64,000 nucleotides of DNA, taken from contig NZ_CP007215.2 of NCBI RefSeq assembly GCF_000300455.3, positions 1,984,001 to 2,048,000 of the forward strand, written 5' to 3'. Positions 48,775 to 57,755 of this stretch are shown one piece after another; position 1 is the stretch's first letter, and each line of letters starts with the position of its first letter. Under the pieces are notes generated by a model that ran no database searches, was not told where the DNA came from, and was given only the letters and a program-made list of their open reading frames with translations. This stretch comes from Kosakonia sacchari SP1. GTDB taxonomy: Bacteria > Pseudomonadota > Gammaproteobacteria > Enterobacterales > Enterobacteriaceae. The translations under genes and the position numbers were made by a program.

Positions 48775-49754
48775 CGATTATTCTCCTTAGCGGGTGCACA
48801 GCGGTGCTACCGCAATCAACCTTGCACAAAACCATAGTCGAATCTGAAACAAATCGTGTGTCGCGTTTGGCATTTTGTACGATTCCAGACAATTTCCCCG
48901 TCTGGCTGGCAGAGCAGGGGCGGATTTTTATGCAATCCACGCAAGAAAAGTGACCGCCGCCTACAGACTTGTTCGCCAGGGTGTTTTTTATTTAGTTACT
49001 AAAAGCCCGCAGCGGGTAAATAGTGCGCTGTATCAATTTTGCTGAAAGGTTTCATTTATTGCACGTTCACGAGAATTAAGTAGGACTACATAATTTAAGG
49101 CAGGGAAAAATTTCATATGAAAGTAAAGAATGTTTCCACCAGGGACTATTACACCCTTGACTATCTTGCTATGGAAATAATCTTTATTTGTTCGATATAT
49201 TTTGCCTATCGACATGTAAATAACATATTTGCTTACCTTTCGAGTTAATCCGCACTTTTATTCAGGAAATTTCACTACTAAATATTGTAGGGTTTATCGC
49301 ATTAAAATGGTTTTTAGGATTCATCCTATCTCGTAATTTAAAATATATGCTATTACGTTCCTCGCAAGAATAACTATTAATTATCAGTGATTTATGCAAA
49401 TTTTGTGCACCACTATAAAAGTGGTGGTTGGCATCTTTACGGATTTTAATCTAAAGTGAAATTCTTTCTTGAGAATTGTCCTAATTTGCAAAAAAATTAA
49501 ATAATAGTATTTCAACAGGTCGGAGATCATATTGAATTGAATAATCTGATCTGTAAAATTGTGTCACGATAGTCAATGAAAAGTAATATTATTGCAGCCT
49601 GTCCCTGCGACAGACTCGTGCGGTAGCTATGCCTTTTATTCATTATCTGAGCGTTTAACTGGACATGGATTTGCGTCATTTAGAGCGATTTAAATACCCT
49701 TTCCAAAACGCTCCAGGTCAACACAGTAATATATTTGCAATGGAAAAAAACGTT
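48775..49754. other. 980-base AT-rich junction between treA and the type VI secretion genes
   Basis: After the treA promoter (to about 48950) the sequence turns strongly AT-rich to about 49640. It carries one small frame (49117-49248), a short hairpin at 49405-49425 (ACCACT / AGTGGT), and no repeat, tRNA or integrase. It should hold the promoter of the T6SS operon; AT richness suggests H-NS control. Confidence 0.6.
49117..49248 (+). CDS. Possible 43-residue membrane peptide, unrecognised
   Basis: Frame MKVKNVSTRDYYTLDYLAM..., with one hydrophobic segment (about 19-32, AMEIIFICSIYFAY) and a polar end. AGGGA lies about 10 bases before the ATG. It looks like a short single-span protein, but in AT-rich DNA such frames also arise by chance. 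No family recognised. Confidence 0.3.
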   Translation: MKVKNVSTRDYYTLDYLAMEIIFICSIYFAYRHVNNIFAYLSS

Positions 49755-50246
49755 ATGAACATGCGAATGGTATTGGCTCTTCTTTTTGTCTTTGGCGTTT
49801 CGGCTTGTAAAGCGCCACCTAAACCCGCCCCAACCGATGACACTATCGTCACCAGCGAAGTGAACGGTGTCACGCTGACACACCGCTACGCGGTTATTCC
49901 GCCGAAGGAATTCCAGCCTATCAAACAAGACTATCGTGCGCTTTACCCGGCGTCGGTGATGAGCACCCCGGATTACGGCGGCAAAGTGATTCGCCAGCTG
50001 CAAGCCGGTAAAACCTACGTGGTTCTGGGCCAGGTTGAGCACTTCTGGATGGCGCTGGCCGATGAAGGTCAGGAAGAGCTGATTGGTTATGTGCCGATGC
50101 GTGCCGTCGTGAAAAGCGAGCTGTACGAAAAAACCCTGCGCGATGATAAACGCCGCGTAGTGCGTAAAAAACAGACCTGCGTGACTGTCGATGGCAGCGG
50201 TAAGGCTTGCAAAAACGCCAACTCCGGAACGTGGATCATCAATTAA
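49755..50246 (+). CDS. SH3-like lipoprotein at the head of the T6SS operon
   Basis: 163 residues from the ATG at 49755; earlier in-frame ATGs at 49665 and 49740 lack ribosome sites and would displace the signal. Lipobox VSAC gives lipidated C18, followed by a Pro-rich stretch (KAPPKPAPTDD). The middle (MSTPDYGGKVIRQLQAGKTY, VVLGQVEHFWMALAD, GYVPMRAV) reads as a bacterial SH3 domain, which often binds peptidoglycan. Two cysteines near the end (QTCVTVDGSGKACKN) could form a disulfide. It is 23 bases from tssJ, itself a lipoprotein. Likely an accessory envelope component of the apparatus; no established name was recognised. Confidence 0.75.
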   Translation: MNMRMVLALLFVFGVSACKAPPKPAPTDDTIVTSEVNGVTLTHRYAVIPPKEFQPIKQDYRALYPASVMSTPDYGGKVIRQLQAGKTYVVLGQVEHFWMALADEGQEELIGYVPMRAVVKSELYEKTLRDDKRRVVRKKQTCVTVDGSGKACKNANSGTWIIN

Positions 50247-50269
50247 TCCAGCCGTGACGAGTACCTGGT

Positions 50270-50776
50270 ATGAATAATAATTCGGTTGTACGCCAGATTA
50301 GCCTGGTGTTTTTCTTTGTGCTGGCCACCCTGGCCAGCGGTTGTGGCTCCTCTTCACACAGCGTACCTACCAGCTATAACCTTCAGTTCAGGGCTCATCC
50401 GCAGATCAATGAGTCCGCTCCCCTTAAAGTCAGGGTGTTGCTGTTGAAATCGGACGCGACATTTATGTCCGCCGATTTCTGGTCGCTGCAAAACAACGCA
50501 GATAGCGTACTTGGCGCCAACCTGCTGAACAGTGATGAATTTTTCCTGATGCCCGGCCAGTTGTCGAAAACGCTGAGCGGTAAAAGTGCGCCCGACGCGC
50601 GTTACATCGGCGTGATGGCGGAGTATCAGGCGCTGGATGGCAAAAAATGGCGGATGTCCTTACCGCTCCCGGTACAGGGAGAGACGCACTTCTACGAATT
50701 CTGGAAATCGTCGTCAGACGAACTGGAAGCCAACATCTTTCTCGACGTCAATGGCATCCGTGTGATTTCCAAATAG
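50270..50776 (+). CDS. tssJ: T6SS outer membrane lipoprotein TssJ
   Basis: 168 residues. The signal peptide ends in lipobox LASGC (lipidated Cys at about 25). The body shows the TssJ pattern of a two-layer beta sandwich: LKVRVLLLKSDATFMSADFWSLQ, then LGANLLNSDEFFLMPGQ and IGVMAEYQALDGKKWR. TssJ sits in the outer membrane and binds the periplasmic end of TssM to form the TssJLM complex. It is 24 bases before tssK. Confidence 0.9.
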   Translation: MNNNSVVRQISLVFFFVLATLASGCGSSSHSVPTSYNLQFRAHPQINESAPLKVRVLLLKSDATFMSADFWSLQNNADSVLGANLLNSDEFFLMPGQLSKTLSGKSAPDARYIGVMAEYQALDGKKWRMSLPLPVQGETHFYEFWKSSSDELEANIFLDVNGIRVISK

Positions 50777-50800
50777 CGCCAGTCTTAACAGGAAAACCGT

Positions 50801-52144
50801 ATGAACAAAGCAGAAAAGGTCGTGTGGACCGAAGGTATGTTTCTGCGCCCTCATCACTTTCAGCGTGCGGAAAGCTATCTGCAGCACCATATTCGCGAGT
50901 GGGGGACACTGCAGCGCCCGTATCTTTGGGGCTACCTTGATATCGAACTCGACGACGCCATGCTGCGCCAGGGCTGTATTGCCCTGAGTTATGCCAGCGG
51001 TTTACTGCCGGATGGCACCTTCTTCTCATTCCACGATGCTCGCCAGGCGCCCACACCGCTGGCTATCCCGGACAACATCAACAATGAGCGCGTGGTGCTG
51101 GCGCTGCCCGCCCGTCGCGGCGGGCGTGATGAGGTGATCTTCAGCGAGGAGAAAGATTCGCTGGCGCGTTATGTCACCTGGGAAAGCGAAGTCGATGACG
51201 ATAACGCCATGTCAGTAGGGCCGGCGGCGGTGCAGTTTGGACGCCTGCGTTTGAAACTGATGCTGGAAAAAGATCTCTCGGCAGAGTGGACGGCGATCGG
51301 TGTCGCGCATGTCATAGAAAAACGTAACGATAACCACGTTCGAATTGATAGCCGTTATATTCCGCCGATGCTGAATGCGGTTAACAACCCGGCGATTTAC
51401 GCCATTATCAACGATCTGCAAAGTTTGCTGATGCAGCGTAGCCAGCAGATTGGCCAGCGTCTGCGCCAGCCGGGGCGTTTTAATACCTCTGAAATGGTGG
51501 AATTCACGCTGCTGGCGTTGATTAACCACCATGTCGGCCAGGTTTCGCATCTGAAAACGCTGCCGATGATCCACCCGGAAGAGTTGTGGCGCAGCTGGCT
51601 GGCGTTTGCCACCGAGCTGACCACCTGGACCGCGTCGCGCTCGCCGGAAGAGACGCTGCCGGTTTATGACCACGACGATCTGGCCGGGTGTTTTGGCAAG
51701 TTACAACTGATGCTGCGCAGCGGGTTGTCGCTGGTGATGGAAGAACACGCCATCCAGTTGCCACTCACCGAACGTACACACGGGTTGAATATCGCCACCT
51801 TGCCGACCACCACCATGGCGCGCGAGTTTGGTTTCGTGCTGGCAGTGAAAGCCAGCGTCCCAGGCGAGATCCTGCAAACTCATTTCCCGGCCCAGATGAA
51901 AGTCGCGCCGGTGACCAAAATCCGCGACCTGGTGCAGTTGCAACTGCCGGGTATGAAGCTGCGCACCATGCCGGTCGCGCCGCCGCAAATTCCGTGGCAT
52001 GCCGGTTACAACTATTTCGAACTGGAAAAGGGCGGCGAGCTGTGGAACGAAATGGAGAAATCGGGGGCTTTCGCACTGCATCTGGCAGGTGAATTCCCGG
52101 GTCTTGATATGGAGTTTTGGGCCATCCGTAGCCCGACTGAATAA
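50801..52144 (+). CDS. tssK: T6SS baseplate protein TssK
   Basis: 447 residues, the normal TssK length. The N-terminal signature VVWTEGMFLRPHHFQRAE is plain, followed by the LWGYLDIELD and GLLPDGTFF blocks. TssK trimers link the baseplate (TssEFG) to the cytoplasmic parts of TssL and TssM. GGAAAACCGT precedes the ATG at 50801. Third gene of the cluster and cotranscribed. Confidence 0.95.
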   Translation: MNKAEKVVWTEGMFLRPHHFQRAESYLQHHIREWGTLQRPYLWGYLDIELDDAMLRQGCIALSYASGLLPDGTFFSFHDARQAPTPLAIPDNINNERVVLALPARRGGRDEVIFSEEKDSLARYVTWESEVDDDNAMSVGPAAVQFGRLRLKLMLEKDLSAEWTAIGVAHVIEKRNDNHVRIDSRYIPPMLNAVNNPAIYAIINDLQSLLMQRSQQIGQRLRQPGRFNTSEMVEFTLLALINHHVGQVSHLKTLPMIHPEELWRSWLAFATELTTWTASRSPEETLPVYDHDDLAGCFGKLQLMLRSGLSLVMEEHAIQLPLTERTHGLNIATLPTTTMAREFGFVLAVKASVPGEILQTHFPAQMKVAPVTKIRDLVQLQLPGMKLRTMPVAPPQIPWHAGYNYFELEKGGELWNEMEKSGAFALHLAGEFPGLDMEFWAIRSPTE

Positions 52145-52161
52145 TACAGCGAGCGCACAAT

Positions 52162-53400
52162 ATGCAGGAACAACAAGCCTCCGGCAGCGATGCCGCTCTG
52201 GCAGGAGCAAGTGGCAACAATCCTTTGGTCGCGGCCGCCAACCCGCTACTTAACGCGATACCGCAGATCCGCTATTCCGTTTCTCATGATGATCAAAGTG
52301 GTCTGCGCCAGCACCTGATTGATGAGATTCGCCGTTTTGAAGTGCGCTGCCAGCAATCCGGGCTGGCCTATGAAGTGATCGTCGGCGCCCGTTACTGTTT
52401 ATGCACCGCGCTGGATGAAGCGGCGGCGCTCACGCCGTGGGGCAGCCGTGGCGTCTGGTCCGGTAGCGGCCTGCTGGTGACGTTTCACAACGAAACCTGG
52501 GGCGGGGAGAAATTCTTCCAGCTTCTGGCGCGCTTGTCGCAAAACCCCCGCGAGCATATCGCGCTACTGGAGCTGATCAACTTCTGCCTGTTACTCGGTT
52601 TCGAAGGCCGTTACCGGGTGATGGACAATGGCCGCACGCAACTGGAAACCATCAAACAGCGCTTGTGGCAGATGATTCGCGGTGTGCGCGGCAACTATCC
52701 GCCGCCGCTGTCGCCGCATCCGGAAGATCAACCGGTGATGCGCAAATTGTGGCGTCCGGTTATTCCGCTGTGGGCCTGTGTCGGGCTGGCGGGTTTTCTC
52801 GCCTGTCTGTTCTATATCGTGCTCAACTGGCGTCTGGGTGACAGCACTAACCCGGTGCTGGCGAAAATCTACCAGACCCAGTTGCCGGAAGCCGCCATTG
52901 AGCAGCCGGTACAAAACGTGCAGCCGGTGCTTAACCTGCGCGCGTTTCTGCGCCCGGAAATTGAGGCAGGGCTGGTGGCGGTGCGCGATGAGGCCGATCG
53001 TAGCGTGGTAACACTCAAAGGCGATGGCCTGTTTGCCTCAGGATCGACAGTGGCACGCGAAAGCTATGAACCGGTTATCGACCGCGTGGCGCAGGCGATG
53101 AATAACGTCAGCGGCAAAATTCTGGTGGTGGGTTTCAGTGACAACGTGCCGATCCGCAGTGCGCGCTTCGCCTCGAACTACGAGTTGTCGCTTGAGCGTG
53201 CGCGTTCTGTGCAGTCGCTGCTGCAAAAACACCTGTCGCAACCGGCACGTGTGAAAGCGGAAGGGCGAGGGGAGATGAACCCGATAGCACCGAACAACTC
53301 GGCTGAAAACCGCGCCCGTAACCGCCGCGTAGAGATTACTTTGCTGGTGTCGCCGGGAAATACGGCCGCCGAGCTGAACGGATTGCCGCAAGGAAACTAA
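52162..53400 (+). CDS. tssL: T6SS membrane complex protein TssL with C-terminal OmpA-like domain
   Basis: 412 residues. A DotU/IcmH cytoplasmic domain (about 40-190, YEVIVGARYCLCTALDEAAALTPWG) is followed by one membrane span near 198-220 and a periplasmic OmpA/MotB domain (about 270-400; GHxD-like DNVPIRS, NYELSLERARSVQSLL, GRGEMNPIAPNN, NRRVEITL). This is the long TssL type that anchors itself to peptidoglycan; short ones need a separate TagL. It is 3 bases before tssM. Confidence 0.95.
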   Translation: MQEQQASGSDAALAGASGNNPLVAAANPLLNAIPQIRYSVSHDDQSGLRQHLIDEIRRFEVRCQQSGLAYEVIVGARYCLCTALDEAAALTPWGSRGVWSGSGLLVTFHNETWGGEKFFQLLARLSQNPREHIALLELINFCLLLGFEGRYRVMDNGRTQLETIKQRLWQMIRGVRGNYPPPLSPHPEDQPVMRKLWRPVIPLWACVGLAGFLACLFYIVLNWRLGDSTNPVLAKIYQTQLPEAAIEQPVQNVQPVLNLRAFLRPEIEAGLVAVRDEADRSVVTLKGDGLFASGSTVARESYEPVIDRVAQAMNNVSGKILVVGFSDNVPIRSARFASNYELSLERARSVQSLLQKHLSQPARVKAEGRGEMNPIAPNNSAENRARNRRVEITLLVSPGNTAAELNGLPQGN

Positions 53401-53403
53401 AGG

Positions 53404-56400
53404 ATGAATATGTTGCTTTCATTGCTGACCAACCGCATTTTGTGGGGTTTCCTTGGCGTGACGGGGCTGGCCGCAGTTATCTGGATGATTGGCCCGCTGC
53501 TCTCCGTCGTGGACTCCCGCCCGCTTGAGTCTGAGCAAAACCGCATGATAACCATTGCGGTGATGTACCTGATTTGGGTTCACAGCCACATTGTGCCGCG
53601 TCTCTACAACGCCTGGCTCAACCGTAAGCTGATGGACAACCTGAAAAGCGAAGAAGCGAAAGATCCAGTTGAGCGCAAACGCCTCAATAACGAAGATCAG
53701 GTGCTGAACGAGCGTTTCGAAGAAGCCGCGCAGATGTTGAAAAAAGCGCACTTCAACCAGCCCGGTCAACGCGGGCAGTGGGCGCAGCGCTTCAGTACCC
53801 AGTATCTGTATCAACTGCCGTGGTATGTGATTATCGGCGCGCCGGGTTCCGGTAAAACCACTGCGCTGGTGAACTCCGGCCTGCAATTCCCGCTGGCCGA
53901 TCGCTTCGGTAAAACCGCGCTGCGCGGTATTGGCGGTACGCGTAACTGTGACTGGTGGTTTACTAACGAGGCTGTACTGCTCGATACCGCCGGGCGTTAC
54001 ACCACGCAGGAGAGCGAGCAGGTTCAGGATGCGAGCGAATGGCTGAAATTTCTTGGCCTGCTGCAAAAGTATCGCCGTCGCCAGCCGATCAACGGCGTGA
54101 TTGTGACGGTCAGCATTGCCGATCTGCTCACCCAGTCAGCCGAGGCATCGCGCGAACAGGCGCTCAACCTGCGCCAGCGTTTGACCGAGTTACATGAACA
54201 ACTGGGGATCCGTTTCCCGGTGTATGTGCTGGTCACCAAAGCGGACTTGTTGAAAGGTTTTCGCGCGTACTTTGCCGGGTTTGATAAAGCGCAGCGCGAT
54301 CAAATCTGGGGTTTCACCTTCCCGTGGGAAAAAGCCAAACTGGCGGATTTTGACCTGCAGGGCAGTTTTATTCAGGAATTCGCGCTGCTGCAACAGCGCC
54401 TGGACGCGGCTCTGCCGGATACACTGCTGCGTGAAAGCGATGCGCAAGCTCGTGCGGAATGTTTTCTGTTCCCGCAGGAGTTCGCCGCGCTGCGCCCGTT
54501 GCTGGCAGACTATCTGAACACCATTTTTGCACGCTCCAACTTTGAAACCGAGTTCTCGCCGCGCGGCATCTATTTTGCCAGCGGTACGCAAGAAGGCCTG
54601 CCGTTTGACCGCGTGATGGGCGAGCTTAACCGCGCGCTGTCGCTGCCGCAGGGCAAATCTGGTGACAACTGGGATTCGGTCAGCAAAGAGGCACCGGTGC
54701 CGGGCGGGAAAGGGCAGAGCTTCTTTATCAAGCATCTGCTGCAAAACGTTATCTTCCAGGAAGCCGGTATCGCCGGGCAAAATCGCTGGTGGGAACTGCG
54801 CAGCCGGGCGGTGATCTGGTCCGGTTATGCGGCGCTGCTGGCGCTGCTGATTATTATCAGCGCTTTGTGGTTTACCAGCTACGGCAACAACCGTGATTAT
54901 CTGGATGAAGTACAGGCCAAAGTACCGGCGCTTGACCAGCAAATCAAAGCGCTGCGTAACCGCCAACAGGGCGATCTCTTTGCCTTGCTGCCGCTGCTTA
55001 ATGGCCTTTCTGCGCTGCCGGAAAGCGAGAAGTTTGACGTCAATAACCCGCCGATCACCCGCCGCATGGGGCTGTATCGCGGTAACGATGTGGCGGATGC
55101 CTCGCAAACCCTGTACCAGAAAGCGCTGCAGCAGATGCTGCTGCCGGAAGTGGCGATGCGCATCACCACCTGGTTGCGTAACGACAATGGCAGCGATGTG
55201 GAATACAGCTATGAGGCGCTGAAAGCCTATCAAATGCTGTATCAGCCGAAGCATTACGACGGTAAGTTCCTGCACTCGTGGGTGATGCTCAATCTGCAAC
55301 GTAACCTGCCGCAGAACGTCACCAAAGCGCAGTTAAGCCAGCTTGAGTGGCACCTGACGCAACTGCTGGAGCCGCAAATTCAGTCCTCACCGTATGCGAA
55401 AGACGAGGCGCTGATTAGCCGCGAACAGGCATTAATCAACCAGCAACCGCTCTCCACCCGCGTTTACGGGCGGCTGAAACGCCTGCTGGAGCGCGATGAA
55501 AATCTGAAGCAGGTCTCACTGGCGTCGCTTGGCGGACCGCAGAGTGAACTGGTTTTTTCCCGCAAAAGCGGCAAGCCGGTCGGTGAAGGGCTGCCGGGGT
55601 TGTATACCCCGGATGGTTACTGGAACAGTTTCAATGCGCAAATCGCGCCGGTCACCGCCTCGCTGCATGAAGATGATGTCTGGGTGCTCGGTTCCACCAC
55701 GCAAGCGGAAGACAAACAGCAAACCGATAACGCGGTACGCCAGCTGTATGCGCGTGATTTTATCGCCATCTGGGATAACTTCTTAAGCGACATTCAGTTG
55801 AATAACAGCGCGGATCTGAACCAGCGCATCAACACCGCGCGTCTGCTTTCCGGGAATAACTCGCCGCTGCGCCGCCTGGTTATCAGCCTCAGCCAGCAGT
55901 TGAAACTCAGCCGCGATGAAGTGGGCGATAGCAAAGAGAAAGCGCCGGAGAGCAGTAACCGTGGCACGCAGATGCTCGAAACGCTGTTCAGCAACCATGA
56001 CGGCGCGTCAGCCACGGCAAACGCTGCCGCCAGCCAGACGCCGGAACAGCGTGTCACCGAGCATTTCGCGCCAATCATTGAACTGGCGCAGCCGCTGGAA
56101 AAGGGCGGCAAGACCATTGTGTTTGATGACTTTCTTAAACAGGTTGATGAGCTTTATCGTTACCTGACCGCCGTGCAGGATGCCGCCAACAGCGGAATGC
56201 CACCGCCGGGTGGTGAAGCGATTAGCCGTTTGCAGGCCAGCGCCGGACGTTTACCCGGCGGGCTGCAAACCATGTTCAGCAACATGGCGGTTGGCGCGAG
56301 CAGTGATACTCAGCGCCGGGATATGGAAAACGTGCGCAAGCGCATCAGCGTGGAAGTGGGCAGCTTTTGCCGCCAGGCGATTGCCGGACGTTACCCGTTA

Positions 56401-57015
56401 GTGCGTTCTGCCAGCAGCGAAGTTACGCCGGACGATCTGGCGCGCATGTTTGCCCCTGGTACCGGCCTGATGGATGTCTTTTTTCGCGACAACCTGACCA
56501 ACAAAGTCGATACCACCCAGGCGACATGGCGTTTTATGCCGGGCATCGATGGCAAAACGTTGCCAGGCAGCGAAGGCGTGCTGGTGCCGTTTCAGCAGGC
56601 GCAATCGATTCGTGACGCGTTCTTTGCCAACGGCAGCGCAACACCGTCGTTTCGCACCACGGTGCGTACGGTGCGCATGGATAACACCATCCTGAATATG
56701 ACGCTGGATGTGGACGGGCAAATCCTTCGCTACAGCCACGGCCCACAGGCGGTGCAAATCGTTAGCTGGCCGGGTTCCGGCGGCACCAACCAGGTGCGGA
56801 TGCAATTAGGGCTGGCCAACGGCACAACCGCTACGCTTGTGACCAATGGCGCCTGGGCGCTGAACCGCTTTTTCGATAAAGCGCGCGTCAGCCCCGGCAG
56901 CAGCAGCCTGAGCCGCCAGGCGACATTCACGGTTGACGGACATCAGGTGACGCTGGAATTCGCGCCCAACAGCATCCGCAACCCGTTCCAGCTTCCACGT
57001 TTCGCATGTCCTTGA
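53404..57015 (+). CDS. tssM: T6SS membrane complex protein TssM (IcmF family)
   Basis: 1203 residues. Membrane segments near 10-30, 48-66 and about 463-487. An intact Walker A motif GAPGSGKT at 145-152 in the cytoplasmic NTPase-like domain, with LLDTAGRYTTQ as the Walker B/G3 region. A long periplasmic part (490-1203) ends in the TssJ-binding beta domain (TFTVDGHQVTLEFAPNSIRNPF). TssM spans the envelope and opens for the needle. A long antisense frame (54190-55299) is a shadow of its codon bias. Confidence 0.97.
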   Translation: MNMLLSLLTNRILWGFLGVTGLAAVIWMIGPLLSVVDSRPLESEQNRMITIAVMYLIWVHSHIVPRLYNAWLNRKLMDNLKSEEAKDPVERKRLNNEDQVLNERFEEAAQMLKKAHFNQPGQRGQWAQRFSTQYLYQLPWYVIIGAPGSGKTTALVNSGLQFPLADRFGKTALRGIGGTRNCDWWFTNEAVLLDTAGRYTTQESEQVQDASEWLKFLGLLQKYRRRQPINGVIVTVSIADLLTQSAEASREQALNLRQRLTELHEQLGIRFPVYVLVTKADLLKGFRAYFAGFDKAQRDQIWGFTFPWEKAKLADFDLQGSFIQEFALLQQRLDAALPDTLLRESDAQARAECFLFPQEFAALRPLLADYLNTIFARSNFETEFSPRGIYFASGTQEGLPFDRVMGELNRALSLPQGKSGDNWDSVSKEAPVPGGKGQSFFIKHLLQNVIFQEAGIAGQNRWWELRSRAVIWSGYAALLALLIIISALWFTSYGNNRDYLDEVQAKVPALDQQIKALRNRQQGDLFALLPLLNGLSALPESEKFDVNNPPITRRMGLYRGNDVADASQTLYQKALQQMLLPEVAMRITTWLRNDNGSDVEYSYEALKAYQMLYQPKHYDGKFLHSWVMLNLQRNLPQNVTKAQLSQLEWHLTQLLEPQIQSSPYAKDEALISREQALINQQPLSTRVYGRLKRLLERDENLKQVSLASLGGPQSELVFSRKSGKPVGEGLPGLYTPDGYWNSFNAQIAPVTASLHEDDVWVLGSTTQAEDKQQTDNAVRQLYARDFIAIWDNFLSDIQLNNSADLNQRINTARLLSGNNSPLRRLVISLSQQLKLSRDEVGDSKEKAPESSNRGTQMLETLFSNHDGASATANAAASQTPEQRVTEHFAPIIELAQPLEKGGKTIVFDDFLKQVDELYRYLTAVQDAANSGMPPPGGEAISRLQASAGRLPGGLQTMFSNMAVGASSDTQRRDMENVRKRISVEVGSFCRQAIAGRYPLVRSASSEVTPDDLARMFAPGTGLMDVFFRDNLTNKVDTTQATWRFMPGIDGKTLPGSEGVLVPFQQAQSIRDAFFANGSATPSFRTTVRTVRMDNTILNMTLDVDGQILRYSHGPQAVQIVSWPGSGGTNQVRMQLGLANGTTATLVTNGAWALNRFFDKARVSPGSSSLSRQATFTVDGHQVTLEFAPNSIRNPFQLPRFACP

Positions 57016-57033
57016 ACTGCAAAGGAACGCCTA

Positions 57034-57744
57034 ATGACTACGACTTCTGCAATTAGCTGGTATGGCAAACTGCCCAGTGCGGGCGATTTTTTACAACGCC
57101 GCTTTCCTGATGCGCTTCAGCGCCAGTGGTCCCACTGGTTTCAGGTGGGGTTGATGAACTGGCAGAAAGAAGAACAGCGTACAAGTGACCGGCAGTTCAG
57201 CAATGCGCCGATCTGGAATTTCGTTGTGCCGCCAATGCTCGGCGGGCAACAAGTGCAAATGGGCTGTCTGCTGCCAGGGCGCGACAGCGTTGGTCGTCAG
57301 TATCCGCTGTGTGCGTTGATGGCGATTAACCCGCTGGAATGGTCGCCACGCCATTTAGCGAAAGCGGGCGACTGGTATGAACAACTCGGGCGCACCATGC
57401 TGCATGCCGTGCGCAATGGGTTTTCACCCGAACAGCTCGACCAGGCGCTGCTCTCCATTCCACCCGTGCAACTGGTGGAGCCGGAAACGCGCTCGGAAAT
57501 TCTGGATGTGATTGGTTATGACGGCGACGGCGAATCCACCATCGGCTGGCGACAGGCCGCCGAATGTTTTGATCCGCTGCGCCAGATAAGTTTCTGGTGG
57601 ACCAACCGCAGCGATGGCTACCCGCTTTACACCCATGTGCACAGCGGCAATTTTACCGGCCAGTTATTCACGCTGTTGTTTGAGCCGGCGGGTGGCGCAA
57701 GACCTGGTCGCCACGGCCTCTACCCACCGATGTTTGAAGAATAA
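57034..57744 (+). CDS. tagF: T6SS-associated regulator TagF
   Basis: 236 residues. The N-terminal signature AISWYGKLPSAGDFLQRRFP and later WNFVVPPMLGGQQVQMGCLLPGRDSVGRQYPL define the TagF family (DUF2094). In Pseudomonas, TagF represses the H1-T6SS after translation, acting through Fha1 and independently of the PpkA kinase pathway. No kinase, phosphatase or Fha gene is in the window, though they could lie downstream. It is 18 bases after tssM. Confidence 0.92.
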   Translation: MTTTSAISWYGKLPSAGDFLQRRFPDALQRQWSHWFQVGLMNWQKEEQRTSDRQFSNAPIWNFVVPPMLGGQQVQMGCLLPGRDSVGRQYPLCALMAINPLEWSPRHLAKAGDWYEQLGRTMLHAVRNGFSPEQLDQALLSIPPVQLVEPETRSEILDVIGYDGDGESTIGWRQAAECFDPLRQISFWWTNRSDGYPLYTHVHSGNFTGQLFTLLFEPAGGARPGRHGLYPPMFEE

Positions 57745-57755
57745 GCAGGTTGCGG

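Noticed and set aside
48768-48953. 61-codon frame upstream of treA with a lipobox-like LLSGC
   Set aside because: Begins inside the treA ribosome site on the other strand, with no start signal of its own; the lipobox likeness is by chance.
54190-55299. 369-codon open frame antisense to tssM
   Set aside because: It lies wholly within the IcmF-family gene on the other strand, has no ribosome site, and its sequence (many Arg, Gln, His) is the usual mirror of GC-biased codons.
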